Counted from the stretch's first letter, positions 1-8,156 are shown. The stretch: DNA of 38,197 nt from Mesorhizobium escarrei (GCF_935825525.1 NZ_CAKXZT010000179.1:1-38197); one strand, 5' to 3'. The notes: generated by a model not told the origin, from the sequence alone. Translations and numbers: made by a program.

Positions 1-2
1 CC

Positions 3-113
3 CTGATCAATCACAACCTCACCGACGCTGCTGACAAACTGCAGACCTCGAAGCCGCGCCCCTCCCGCGAGCGGGTTCGTTCTGTGGACCCAAAGCCGAC
101 ATTCACATTGTGA
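3..113 (+). CDS. Possible 3' end of a gene cut by the window edge
   Basis: An open frame enters from the left edge and ends with TGA at 111-113, giving about 36 residues (ending DPKPTFTL). The tail is rich in Arg, Pro and Ser. I do not recognise the family, and a stretch this short could be open by chance. It is listed only because the window starts inside it. Confidence 0.25.
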   Translation: MINHNLTDAADKLQTSKPRPSRERVRSVDPKPTFTL

Positions 114-636
114 GTGAATCACGAGATAGGCACGTGCCCAGCGATCGAGAAGTGTCTGCCGTCAGGTCCCGCTGCCCCCCTGCACCAGGTAGGCGCTCAT
201 CGGCTCGGGCTGCTCCAACGGTCCGATACCGGACCCTCCGCCGGTCATGAGCGCGGGGCCGCAGGTCGAAGCGCTCGGGTTGGCGTGCGACAATGTCGGG
301 AAACGAGGGCGGCGCTATAAACAGGAAGTCGCGCGTCATCCACTTTTGCGGTCGATCAGTGATCGCAATACCCTCTTTTTGTGAACCCGCACCGGGGGCC
401 AAATGGCCTGGCAGAAAGGGCCATTTTTCTGGCAGCAACTAAAATCGGCCCATTGGTTGTCAATAGGTTATACCTCAGGGGTCAAATAGCGTGGCGATCC
501 ACACGCCAGCCGCCGTGGCCCTCACCGCAGCCGCCGCTGGACTGCTTGAGAGCGAACAAATCTGCTGCCTTGCCGAAGCTGCCACAGCGTTCCGCCACTT
601 CAGCATGACATCGGCTCGTCATCGCACTGCCTGGCC
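114..636. other. Intergenic stretch, possible decayed mobile-element end
   Basis: No convincing gene. The open frames here lack recognisable domains or start signals. Around 395-436 there is repeat structure: AAATGGCC (401-408) is mirrored by GGCCATTT (419-426), and CTGGCAG occurs twice in direct orientation (408-414 and 429-435). Clustered short repeats of this sort occur at ends of IS21-like elements, but no transposase is seen, so this is only a guess. Confidence 0.25.
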
Positions 637-1530
637 TCAACCCGAAAAGCGGAGCGCATCTACGAGCAGGGCGAAAGCCGGCGACGCTTGACGGCGGCTG
701 GGATAGTAGAGGTGATATCCCGGCCAAGGCGGTGACCACTCATCCAGCACCCGCACAAGGCGACCGCTTTCTAGATGACGCCCCGCGACATCCTCCGGCA
801 CATAGGCGAGGCCGAAACCAGCCAGCGCGGCCTCGACAATCTCGAGGGTGCCATTGAGGACAATCTGGCCGTCCACCCGCACCTTCAGTTCGCGACCGTC
901 GCGCTCGAAATCCCAGGCCCAAAGTCCGCCATTGATGGAAAAGCGCTGGTTTATGCAAACGTGGCCGGTCAGCTCCTGCGGCGTCGCTGGCGGCGGCCGC
1001 TTGGCGAAATACGACTTGGTCCCGACGACGGCGAAGCGGATGTCCGGTCCGACGCGCACTGCGATCATGTCTTTTGCAACACGCTCTCCCATTCGCACGC
1101 CGGCGTCGAACCGTTCGGCAGCAATATCCGTCAGTGCGTTGTCGCGGAAGACCTCTACGGTGACGTCGGGATAGTCCGGCAGGAGCTTCGCCAGCTTCGG
1201 CCAGATGACGGCGTTGAACGCGTGATCGCTTGCCGTGAGGCGAATGGTGCCGGCGGGCTTCTCCCGCAATTCGCTCAATGCGTCGACTTCAGCCTCGATC
1301 TCCTCAAAGCGCGGGCCGATATTGCGCACCAGCCGCTCGCCGGCCTCCGTAGGTGAAACGCTGCGGGTCGTTCGGGTCAGCAGCCGAATGTCCAGGCGCT
1401 CTTCCAGATCGCGGATCGTGTGGCTGAGCGTGGACTGCGAAATTCCGAGCTGCGCAGCGGCGCGCGTGAAGCTGCCCTCCCGCGCAACCACCAGAAAGGC
1501 CAGAAGCATGTCGAGTCGTCCACGCTGCAT
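637..1530 (-). CDS. LysR-family transcriptional regulator
   Basis: This 297-residue protein has the standard LysR layout. Residues about 5-64 form the winged helix-turn-helix (LLAFLVVAREGSFTRAAAQLGISQSTLSHTIRDLE), followed by a linker helix and a periplasmic-binding-protein-like effector domain from about residue 90. Its length is normal for the family. It is transcribed away from the aldehyde oxidase genes starting at 1868, the usual LysR arrangement, so it probably controls them and itself. The effector is unknown; an aromatic or aliphatic aldehyde or acid would fit the neighbours. The family call is secure. The target assignment is inferred from position only, and the 337-bp gap to paoA is longer than usual for a shared divergent promoter. 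Confidence 0.92.
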   Translation of the reverse strand: MQRGRLDMLLAFLVVAREGSFTRAAAQLGISQSTLSHTIRDLEERLDIRLLTRTTRSVSPTEAGERLVRNIGPRFEEIEAEVDALSELREKPAGTIRLTASDHAFNAVIWPKLAKLLPDYPDVTVEVFRDNALTDIAAERFDAGVRMGERVAKDMIAVRVGPDIRFAVVGTKSYFAKRPPPATPQELTGHVCINQRFSINGGLWAWDFERDGRELKVRVDGQIVLNGTLEIVEAALAGFGLAYVPEDVAGRHLESGRLVRVLDEWSPPWPGYHLYYPSRRQASPAFALLVDALRFSG

Positions 1531-1559
1531 TTATGGCTACCTCCCATAAGTCAGTGCGA

Positions 1560-1574
1560 ATTATACGGAATAAT
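1560..1574. promoter_or_regulatory. Candidate LysR box (T-N11-A palindrome)
   Basis: ATTAT-ACGGA-ATAAT is a perfect interrupted palindrome containing T-N11-A (1561-1573), the core of LysR-family binding sites. It lies 30 bp upstream of the LysR start codon at 1530, consistent with autoregulation. No binding data; inferred. Confidence 0.45.
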
Positions 1575-1867
1575 CGAGCAAACTGCACACACTCAATCGA
1601 TCTGGATTGCCGAGAGCACAGCAAATTTCCCGAACGGCGGTGCGAACACGGCTGAGCGACGACGAGAGGGAAGAACCAGCGGCAGTTCATTCGCGTCGCT
1701 GCCATTCATGGCCCCGACCGATAGGTCCTATCGGGGAGCGGGCGCTAATCAAGGGCCCTCAAGCGCCCTAAGCTTTAGCGTCGCACACGCATGCAGCGTG
1801 TCTTCGGGCCGGGCCATCCATATCTTGGGCCGCGAATTGGCGGATCATTACGAAAGCGACAATCGAC
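1575..1867. other. Leader/promoter region of the aldehyde oxidase operon
   Basis: No gene seen. The stretch holds a 17-bp palindrome (CCGATAGG-T-CCTATCGG, 1718-1734) and a smaller inverted repeat (ACACGC-ATGCA-GCGTGT, 1785-1801) between the LysR box and the paoA start. Both are possible operator or transcript-leader structures. No clear -35/-10 pair could be assigned. Confidence 0.4.
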
Positions 1868-2506
1868 ATGTCTGATAGCCAAAGAACTTCGACAGCCAGT
1901 TCAGACATAACGCGCCGGGAGCTTATGCAAGCGGCTGCTGTGACTGGCGGTGCTCTTTTAGGAGAACAACTCGTGCGCGGAGCTATATCGCCGGCGGTGG
2001 CACAGGCTGCCGGAGCCGCGACGGCGCCGCTCGATGTATCGCTGCGCATAAACGGGACGGAGCACCGGCTTTCGCTCGATCCGCGGACGACGCTGCTCGA
2101 TGCGCTGCGCGAGCACCTGCATCTGACAGGCTCGAAGAAGGGCTGCGGCCTCGGCCAGTGCGGCGCCTGCACGGTGTTGATGGATGGCATGCGCGTGAAG
2201 GCGTGCCTCTCGCTCGCAGCGCTCGCTCAGGGGCGCGAAATCAAAACCATCGAAGGATTGGCGCAGGGCGATGAGCTCCACCCGTTGCAGGCGTCCTTCA
2301 TCGAGCGTGATGCCTTCCAGTGCGGCTATTGCACGTCGGGGCAGATCATGGCCGGCGTCGCCTGCATCAGCGAAGGCCATGCCGGGTCGCCGCAGGACAT
2401 CCGCGAATGGATGAGCGGCAATCTCTGCCGCTGCGGCGCCTACGACCATATCGTCGCGGCCATCCAGGACGCGGCTGCTGTGTACAGCTCGACGCAGGAG
2501 GGCTGA
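1868..2506 (+). CDS. paoA: Aldehyde oxidase/xanthine dehydrogenase family, [2Fe-2S] subunit (PaoA type)
   Basis: Small iron-sulfur subunit of a three-subunit molybdenum hydroxylase that oxidises aldehydes to acids. It passes electrons from the molybdenum site to FAD. The 212-residue product starts with a twin-arginine leader (TRRELMQ, residues 15-21, then a hydrophobic Ala/Gly stretch to about 50), so the complex is probably Tat-exported to the periplasm like E. coli PaoABC. Cys93, Cys98, Cys101 and Cys113 bind the plant-ferredoxin-type cluster. Cys152, Cys155, Cys187 and Cys189 (CGYC and CRC) bind the second. The gene stops 3 bp before paoB, so the three genes form an operon. Physiological substrate is unknown. 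Confidence 0.93.
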   Translation: MSDSQRTSTASSDITRRELMQAAAVTGGALLGEQLVRGAISPAVAQAAGAATAPLDVSLRINGTEHRLSLDPRTTLLDALREHLHLTGSKKGCGLGQCGACTVLMDGMRVKACLSLAALAQGREIKTIEGLAQGDELHPLQASFIERDAFQCGYCTSGQIMAGVACISEGHAGSPQDIREWMSGNLCRCGAYDHIVAAIQDAAAVYSSTQEG

Positions 2507-2509
2507 GCC

Positions 2510-3508
2510 ATGCATCCCTTTGTGCTCGAACGTCCGCGTGATCTCTCCGCCGCACTTAGCTTCGGCGCTCAACCCGGCCGCAATGATGCGCCGGTCGAAT
2601 ACATCGCCGGCGGCACCGACATGGTGCAGCTTCTGCAGGAGTATGTCCGCCGACCGGATCGGCTTGTGAGCCTCGCGGGAGTGCTCGACGACGGCATCGA
2701 GATCGGTCCGCAAGGCCTGAGGTTCGGCGCCGCCGCCACGATGGCGGAGGTCGCCGCCCATCAAGGTGTGGTCGAGCAGTTCCCTCTCATATCCCAGGCG
2801 CTGCTGAATTCGGCGAGCCCGCAGGTTCGCAACCAGGCGACCATGGGCGGCAATCTGCTCCAGCGGACACGCTGTCCCTATTTTCGCGATGTCGGCTACG
2901 AGGCATGCAACAAGCGCGCGCCTGGCTCTGGTTGCGCTGCCTTGGAGGGCGAGAACCGCTGGCACGCAGTGCTCGGCACGAGCGACGACTGTATCGCCGT
3001 TCATCCTTCCGACCTCGCGGTTGCCCTGGTGGCGCTCGATGCGTCGGTCGAGCTCCGAGGAACTGGCGGTGATCGTTCCGTGCCGCTCTCCGAACTCCAT
3101 CGCCTTCCCCGTGATACGCCGCACCTCGAAACCGTCTTGGCGCCAGGCGAAGTGATCACCGCGATCACGGTCCCGGCCAATGCGGCAGGACTGCGATCTC
3201 ACTACCTAAAGCTACGCGATCGCGCCTCCTTCGAGTTCGCCGTGGTCTCGGCCGCGGTCGCAATCGAGACGGCCGGCGCTCGCATCCGGCAGGCCCGCGT
3301 AGCGCTCGGTGGCGTTGGAACGAAACCCTGGCGCCTGCCGAACGTCGAGCAAGCGTTAGCTGACAGAAGCCTTGAGCCCGGTGAGTTGCGCTCGGCAGCG
3401 GCCCTTGCGGCCGAAGGTGCGCAAGGTCGCGGCCACAACGACTTCAAGATCGAGCTCATGCAGCGCGCCATCGTGCGTGCGGTCGAAATCGCGGGAGCAC
3501 ACGCATGA
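2510..3508 (+). CDS. paoB: Aldehyde oxidase FAD-binding subunit (PaoB type)
   Basis: FAD subunit of the molybdenum hydroxylase; it takes electrons from the [2Fe-2S] subunit and hands them to the acceptor. The 332-residue length is typical. The FAD-pyrophosphate loop YIAGGTD is at residues 31-37, and the second FAD motif, NQATMGGNLLQ, is at about 108-118. Immediately after it is the insertion seen in PaoB/YagS, with Cys122, Cys133, Cys142 and Cys161 in a pattern suited to an extra [4Fe-4S] cluster. This separates the protein from ordinary xanthine dehydrogenase FAD subunits. It overlaps paoC by 4 bp (ATGA). Confidence 0.93.
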   Translation: MHPFVLERPRDLSAALSFGAQPGRNDAPVEYIAGGTDMVQLLQEYVRRPDRLVSLAGVLDDGIEIGPQGLRFGAAATMAEVAAHQGVVEQFPLISQALLNSASPQVRNQATMGGNLLQRTRCPYFRDVGYEACNKRAPGSGCAALEGENRWHAVLGTSDDCIAVHPSDLAVALVALDASVELRGTGGDRSVPLSELHRLPRDTPHLETVLAPGEVITAITVPANAAGLRSHYLKLRDRASFEFAVVSAAVAIETAGARIRQARVALGGVGTKPWRLPNVEQALADRSLEPGELRSAAALAAEGAQGRGHNDFKIELMQRAIVRAVEIAGAHA

Positions 3509-5622
3509 CTGCCGCCTTGATCGGAAAATCCGTCAGCCGAGTCGATGGCCGCCTGAAAGTTACCGGCGCTGCGACCTATGCCGCCGAGTTCGAGGTGCCG
3601 AACCTCGCCCATGCCGCCGTCGTCAGGAGCATTGTCGCGAACGGCCGCATTGCATCCATCGACACGGCGGAGGCCGAACGGGCGCCCGGCGTAATCGCGG
3701 TTGTGACACACCGCAACGCGCCCAGGCTCGCCTACCAGCCGCATAAAGGCCTCCCCGACGCCGCCGTTGGCGAGCGCCTGCATGTGCTGCAGGACGACCG
3801 GGTGAATCACCAGGGCCAGCCGATCGCATTGGTGCTCGCCGAGACACTTGAACAGGCGGTTTACGCGGCGGAGGTCGTGCGGGTCACCTACCGGAATGAA
3901 GCGGCGGCCACCGATGTAGCCGGCGTCGATCCAGTTCTGCCCACCGGGAAACCGGCGGAGTGGGAGATACGGCGAGGCGAACCCGACAGCGCATTCGAAC
4001 AAGCGGAATTCCGGGTCGACCAGACCTATGTGATCCCGCGCGAGAACCACAACCCGATCGAGATGTTCGCCACCATCGCCGCATGGGAGGGCGACAGCCT
4101 GACCTTGTGGGACAAGACACAGTGGGTGCACAACGTTGCGGAGGAGATCGCCGCCGTGTTCGGCATCGCTGCCGAGAACGTGCGTGTCATCTCGCCCTTC
4201 GTCGGCGGCGCTTTCGGCTCGGGCCTTCGCTGCTGGCCGCATGTCACGCTGGCGGCACTGGGCGCCCGTGTCGCCGGACGGCCGGTCAAGCTGGTGCTGT
4301 CGCGGCGGGAAATGTATTATGGCGTCGGCTACCGTCCTCACACGGTGCAGCGGGTCGCGCTTGGCGCCTCGCGTGACGGCCAGCTCCAGGCCATCCGGCA
4401 CGAGGGTCACCAGGAGACGTCGACCTACGAGGAGTTCACCGAGGCGCTGCTCAGCGCGACCCGGTTCCTGCACGCCTGCCCGAACGTCCACACGCGCCAT
4501 CGCATCGCGCCAATGAACGTCCACACGCCGACCTACATGCGCGCGCCCGGTGAGGCGAGCGGCATGTATGCGCTCGAGTCGGCCATGGACGAGTTGGCGG
4601 TCGCATTGGACATGGATCCCGTCGAACTGCGCCTGCGCAATGAGCCCGACAAAGACGAGTTCAAAGACCTCCCGTTCTCGAGCCGTTCGACGAGAGAGTG
4701 CTACCGGGCCGCCGCCGAGCGGTTCGGGTGGGCACAAAGGACCGCCGCGCCGCGCTCCATGCGCGACGGGCGCTCGCTGATCGGCTGGGGCATGGCGAGC
4801 GCCACCTATCCGATGAACTATGCACCCGCCTCGGCCATGGCTCGACTCTTGCCGGACGGCACTGCCGAAGTGATGAGCGCAGCGAGCGACATGGGACCCG
4901 GCACATGGACGTCGATGACGCAGGTCGCGGCGGACACGCTGGGCCTGCCGATCGAGCGGGTCAAGTTCACGCTTGGCGACACCAACCTGCCGCGCGCGCC
5001 TATTCACGGCGGTTCCATGACCATGGCGAGCGTCGGCAGTGCGGTGCAGGCGGCTTGCCGCAAGGCGCGCGACGAGGCGCTGGGAGGCGCCGGCGCCAAT
5101 GATCTCGAAGAGGCCATGAAGCTTCTCGGCCAAGCCATCGAGGCGACGGCCGACGTCGCTCCCGGAGATGAGACGAAGCGGTTTTCCATGCACGCTTTCG
5201 GCGCCGTGTTCGTGGAGGTTGCCGTCGATCCCGATCTCGGCGAGACGCGCGTGCGGCGCATCGTCGGCGCCTATGGGGCCGGCCGCGTCGTCAACCCGAA
5301 GATCGCGCGCAGCCAGTGCATCGGCGGCATGATCGGCGGCATCGGCATGGCCCTCATGGAGCACTCGGCTGTCGACCCCCGCAACGGGCGCGTCACCAAT
5401 GCCAATCTCGCCGAATACGCCGTGCCTGTGCACGCCGACGCGCCGCCTGTCATGGACGTGATCTTCGTCGACGAGCACGACCCGCACGTGAACCCGCTCG
5501 GCGTGAAAGGCCTTGGCGAGATCGCGCTGGTCGGCGTCGCGCCAGCAATCGCCAATGCCATTTTCCACGCTACCGGAAAGCGCGTCCGCGAACTGCCCAT
5601 CACGCCGGACAAGCTGCTCTGA
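3505..5622 (+). CDS. paoC: Aldehyde oxidase molybdenum cofactor-binding subunit (PaoC type)
   Basis: Catalytic subunit, 705 residues, of the xanthine oxidase family. The N-terminal aldehyde oxidase/xanthine dehydrogenase a/b hammerhead domain starts with SVSRVDGRLKVTGAATYAAE (about 9-28), followed by the long molybdopterin-binding region. Motifs include FVGGAFGSG (about 232-240) and the C-terminal GVKGLGE, in which Glu672 is the expected base near the molybdenum. There is no leader; in this family the export signal is on the small subunit. PaoC-type enzymes carry molybdopterin cytosine dinucleotide and oxidise a broad set of aromatic aldehydes. The dedicated cofactor-insertion chaperone (PaoD/XdhC-like) that usually follows is absent here; a cupin gene takes its place. 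Confidence 0.93.
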   Translation: MTAALIGKSVSRVDGRLKVTGAATYAAEFEVPNLAHAAVVRSIVANGRIASIDTAEAERAPGVIAVVTHRNAPRLAYQPHKGLPDAAVGERLHVLQDDRVNHQGQPIALVLAETLEQAVYAAEVVRVTYRNEAAATDVAGVDPVLPTGKPAEWEIRRGEPDSAFEQAEFRVDQTYVIPRENHNPIEMFATIAAWEGDSLTLWDKTQWVHNVAEEIAAVFGIAAENVRVISPFVGGAFGSGLRCWPHVTLAALGARVAGRPVKLVLSRREMYYGVGYRPHTVQRVALGASRDGQLQAIRHEGHQETSTYEEFTEALLSATRFLHACPNVHTRHRIAPMNVHTPTYMRAPGEASGMYALESAMDELAVALDMDPVELRLRNEPDKDEFKDLPFSSRSTRECYRAAAERFGWAQRTAAPRSMRDGRSLIGWGMASATYPMNYAPASAMARLLPDGTAEVMSAASDMGPGTWTSMTQVAADTLGLPIERVKFTLGDTNLPRAPIHGGSMTMASVGSAVQAACRKARDEALGGAGANDLEEAMKLLGQAIEATADVAPGDETKRFSMHAFGAVFVEVAVDPDLGETRVRRIVGAYGAGRVVNPKIARSQCIGGMIGGIGMALMEHSAVDPRNGRVTNANLAEYAVPVHADAPPVMDVIFVDEHDPHVNPLGVKGLGEIALVGVAPAIANAIFHATGKRVRELPITPDKLL

Positions 5623-5648
5623 CCGTCGAAAACGAAGGGGCTTAAGAC

Positions 5649-6149
5649 ATGATCATCACCCGCAGAGACGTTCTTGCCGCGACAACTGCTTTCGCCGCTG
5701 TGGCTGCAGCAGGCCAGGTTGGCGCAGCTTCTGTCCAAGGAAGGAATGAGACAATGAAGATCACCCGAGTTGGATCGCAGCCGTCCGGCCCCGGGCCGGC
5801 CGATTACTTCACCGGAACCGTGCGCATCGATCCGCTCTTCCAGGCGCCCGAGCCGGCGCGCGTCGGTGGCGCCAGCGTCACGTTCGAGCCTGGCGCCCGC
5901 ACCGCCTGGCACACGCACCCACTCGGCCAGACGCTGATCGTCACGGCCGGTCTCGGCTGGGTCCAGCGCGAAGGCGCGCCAATCGAAGAAATCCGGCCAG
6001 GTGACGTCGTCTGGATTCCGCCTGGTGTGAAGCATTGGCACGGCGCGTCAGCGACCACGGCGATGACGCATCTCGCTATCCAGGAATCGCTTGATGGCAA
6101 GCCGGTCGAATGGCTGGAGAAAGTCAGCGACGAACAATACCGCAGCTGA
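5649..6149 (+). CDS. Cupin-domain protein with optional Tat leader
   Basis: The 166-residue form starts with a Tat-type signal (ITRRDVLAATTAFAAVAAAG, residues 3-22). The remaining residues form a single cupin barrel resembling the small cupins annotated as (R)-mandelonitrile lyase-like. Likely metal ligands are the His pair in TAWHTHPLGQT and a later His in PPGVKHWHG; the usual cupin Glu is replaced by Gln. A second in-frame ATG at 5754 has its own ribosome-binding site (AAGGAAGGA, 5737-5745), and the first at 5649 has GAAGGGG upstream. Both an exported and a 131-residue cytoplasmic form are therefore possible. It sits 26 bp after paoC, probably in the same operon, so it may act on or near the aldehyde substrate. 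Enzyme activity is not established. Confidence 0.8.
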   Translation: MIITRRDVLAATTAFAAVAAAGQVGAASVQGRNETMKITRVGSQPSGPGPADYFTGTVRIDPLFQAPEPARVGGASVTFEPGARTAWHTHPLGQTLIVTAGLGWVQREGAPIEEIRPGDVVWIPPGVKHWHGASATTAMTHLAIQESLDGKPVEWLEKVSDEQYRS

Positions 6150-6298
6150 ACGTTAGCGACACCCAGCGTTTTCGCGCATGGCAGGGTCTCGCTGCTCCGA
6201 ATTCACCCGATGAGGCATTCCGACCCGGCACCGATCGCGGCTGCGCCTGCGCCCGTGCGGGCGTGAATATGGTCGGCATCGATCCGCGCAATGAATGC

Positions 6299-6329
6299 TT
6301 GACCTCAAGTTAACTTGAGCTTGTAGCAT
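6299..6329 (+). promoter_or_regulatory. SoxR-box promoter with 19-bp spacer
   Basis: TTGACC (6299-6304) and TAGCAT (6324-6329) are separated by 19 bp, the long spacer characteristic of MerR-family activated promoters. Centred in the spacer is CCTCAAGTTAACTTGAGC (6303-6320), whose inner 16 bp form a perfect palindrome. This matches the known soxbox of the E. coli soxS promoter (CCTCAAGTTAACTTGAGG) at 17 of 18 positions. The SDR start codon at 6361 is 32 bp downstream of the -10. SoxR is a [2Fe-2S] redox sensor that untwists such promoters when oxidised. The soxR gene itself is not in the window. Confidence 0.9.
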
Positions 6330-6360
6330 TGGCTTGCACAGATCGAAGGGAGCATCGGCA

Positions 6361-7083
6361 ATGCTGACGAATATAGATTTTCACGGGCTTCGCGTAGCGG
6401 TCACGGGTGGCACGTCCGGCCTCGGACTGGCGCTTGTGCGGCAGCTCGCCGCGCAGGGTGCGAGCGTCGCCTTCGTCGCACGCACCGCCGCAAACGTCGA
6501 ACGCATCGCTGACGAGACCGGCGCACACGGCATTGTCGGCGACCTCGGCAAAAAGCACGACATCTACCCGATCGCGTTGCAGGTCACCGCCAGCCTCGGC
6601 GGGCTCGACGTTCTGATCAACAATGCATCGAGCCTCGGGCCGGTGCCGCTTGCGCTGCTCGCCGACACCGAGTGCGAGGATTTGGAAAAGGCGCTTGCGG
6701 TCAATCTCGTCGGTGCGTTTCGGCTGACCAAAGCGCTGTTCGGTGCGCTTGCAACGTCGGCACGCGAGGGCGGTGGCGCGCTGGTGATCAACATCTCCAG
6801 CGACGCGGCGGTGAACGCCTATCCCGGCTGGGGCGCATATGGTGCGAGCAAGGCCGCTCTTGCCCATCTGACGGCGATCTGGGACGAGGAGGCGAAAGAC
6901 GATGGCATAAGGTTCCTGGCGCTCGACCCCGGCGATATGGACACCCCGCTGCACGCGCTGGCGCTTCCTGACGCCGATCCGGCCACCTTGAAGCAACCCG
7001 ATCTGGCAGCTGCCGAGATCATCGAAAAGGTGCTTGACGCGTTGCCGGCTGGCGCAACACTTCGCGCCGGGGCACGTGGATGA
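6361..7083 (+). CDS. SDR-family oxidoreductase
   Basis: A 240-residue short-chain dehydrogenase/reductase. The cofactor loop is TGGTSGLG (about 20-27), followed by LINNAS (structural Asn), VINISS (catalytic Ser) and the YGASK motif (catalytic Tyr and Lys). An Arg after the second strand (FVARTAANV) suggests NADP(H). ATG 6361 is chosen because GAAGGGAG ends 8 bp upstream; an in-frame TTG at 6334 lacks a signal. Its stop overlaps the next start by 4 bp (ATGA), so SDR and the QueA-like gene are co-translated. The SoxR-box promoter in front suggests induction by redox-cycling compounds, so a quinone, phenazine or lipid carbonyl substrate is a reasonable guess. Substrate unknown. Confidence 0.9.
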   Translation: MLTNIDFHGLRVAVTGGTSGLGLALVRQLAAQGASVAFVARTAANVERIADETGAHGIVGDLGKKHDIYPIALQVTASLGGLDVLINNASSLGPVPLALLADTECEDLEKALAVNLVGAFRLTKALFGALATSAREGGGALVINISSDAAVNAYPGWGAYGASKAALAHLTAIWDEEAKDDGIRFLALDPGDMDTPLHALALPDADPATLKQPDLAAAEIIEKVLDALPAGATLRAGARG

Positions 7084-8141
7084 TTGCCGCCGACCGTCCG
7101 GATCGGCGCTCCGCCAGGCTGTTGGTCGTGATGGCGGACGGCGCGATGACCGACCTGCCGCGCGCTGAACTCGCGAAGCTATTCGATCCCGGCGACCTGG
7201 TCGTCGCCAATGACGCCGCGACCATGCCTGCCAGCTTGCACGGCAGGCATGTCCCCAGCGGTGAAGCGATCGAGATCCGCCTGGCGGGCTGGCTGTCACT
7301 TGCCGATCCAGCGCGTTTCGTGGCGATTGCGTTCGGTGCGGGCGATCACCGCACGCGCACCGAAGATCGGCTGCTTCCGCCTCCACTGTCGCCAGGCAAT
7401 CGCCTCCGGCTCGGCCCCCTTGAATCCGTTGTAGAGCGCCTTCTCGGCCATCCCCGCCTTCTCGAGCTGTGCTTCCCAGGCAACCGCGCAGCTGTGCTTG
7501 CAGGACTGGCGCAGCACGGCCGGCCGATCCAATACGCGCATGTTCCCGAGCCGTTGGCACTTTGGGATGTTTGGACGAAGATTGCCGCCCGGCCGGTCGC
7601 GTTCGAGGCGCCATCGGCAGGCTTTGCGCTCGACTGGCGCACACTTCAAAGCTGGCGGCGGCACGACGTCGGCTTCGCCACACTCACGCATGCCACGGGC
7701 ATTTCCTCCACCGGGGATCGCGCGCTCGACTCGCGCCTTCCCTTCGACGAGCCATACCGCATCCCCGAGCACACCGCGGCGCAGCTCGCGCGGGCGAAGC
7801 TGCGCGGCAGCCGCATCATCGCGGTTGGCACGAGCGTAGTGCGCGCGCTTGAGGCGGCCGCCAATCCCGATGGCAGCGTGCGTGCAGGAAATGGCATTGC
7901 GACGGGCCGCGTCGCGCGGGGCACGCCGCTTCGCGTGGTCGATGCGATTCTCACAGGCGTCCACCAGCCGGGCGAAAGCCATTTCGAGCTCCTGCGCGCC
8001 TTTGCCGAAGATGCTCTGCTCGCCAAGGCCTCCGCAGCCTTCGCCGCGCACCGATACCGCACGCATGAATTCGGCGATTCCATACTGCTCAATCGGCAAC
8101 CGCTGGATCGATCCGCCGTCGCAACGCCTGGTGATGTCTGA
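7080..8141 (+). CDS. Divergent QueA-like protein (SAM:tRNA ribosyltransferase-isomerase family)
   Basis: At 353 residues it has the length and general layout of QueA, which moves the ribosyl part of SAM onto preQ1-tRNA in queuosine synthesis. Family landmarks are recognisable but altered. VANDAATMPASL (42-53) stands where QueA has FNDTRVIPARL. IIAVGTSVVRALEAAA matches the QueA VGTTSVRTLE segment. LTGVHQPGESHFELLRAFAED replaces TNFHLPKSTLLMLVSAFAG. YRTHEFGDSILL matches the C-terminal YRFFSYGDAML. The changes at the Asn-Phe-His-Leu-Pro and Asn-Asp-Thr-Arg sites, and the SoxR-controlled operon with an SDR, suggest a paralogue with another role rather than the housekeeping QueA. Family membership is firm; function is open. 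Confidence 0.8.
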   Translation: MIAADRPDRRSARLLVVMADGAMTDLPRAELAKLFDPGDLVVANDAATMPASLHGRHVPSGEAIEIRLAGWLSLADPARFVAIAFGAGDHRTRTEDRLLPPPLSPGNRLRLGPLESVVERLLGHPRLLELCFPGNRAAVLAGLAQHGRPIQYAHVPEPLALWDVWTKIAARPVAFEAPSAGFALDWRTLQSWRRHDVGFATLTHATGISSTGDRALDSRLPFDEPYRIPEHTAAQLARAKLRGSRIIAVGTSVVRALEAAANPDGSVRAGNGIATGRVARGTPLRVVDAILTGVHQPGESHFELLRAFAEDALLAKASAAFAAHRYRTHEFGDSILLNRQPLDRSAVATPGDV

Positions 8142-8156
8142 GGATCCGTCACTTGC

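Noticed and set aside
1958..3202. 414-residue minus-strand frame
   Set aside because: Antisense to paoA/paoB; same compositional artefact.
3202..5568. 788-residue open frame on the minus strand
   Set aside because: It lies opposite paoB/paoC, is rich in His/Arg/Asp as expected from reversed high-GC codons, and has no recognisable domain.
6310..7683. 457-residue minus-strand frame
   Set aside because: Covers the SoxR-box promoter, SDR and part of the QueA-like gene on the opposite strand; no family features.
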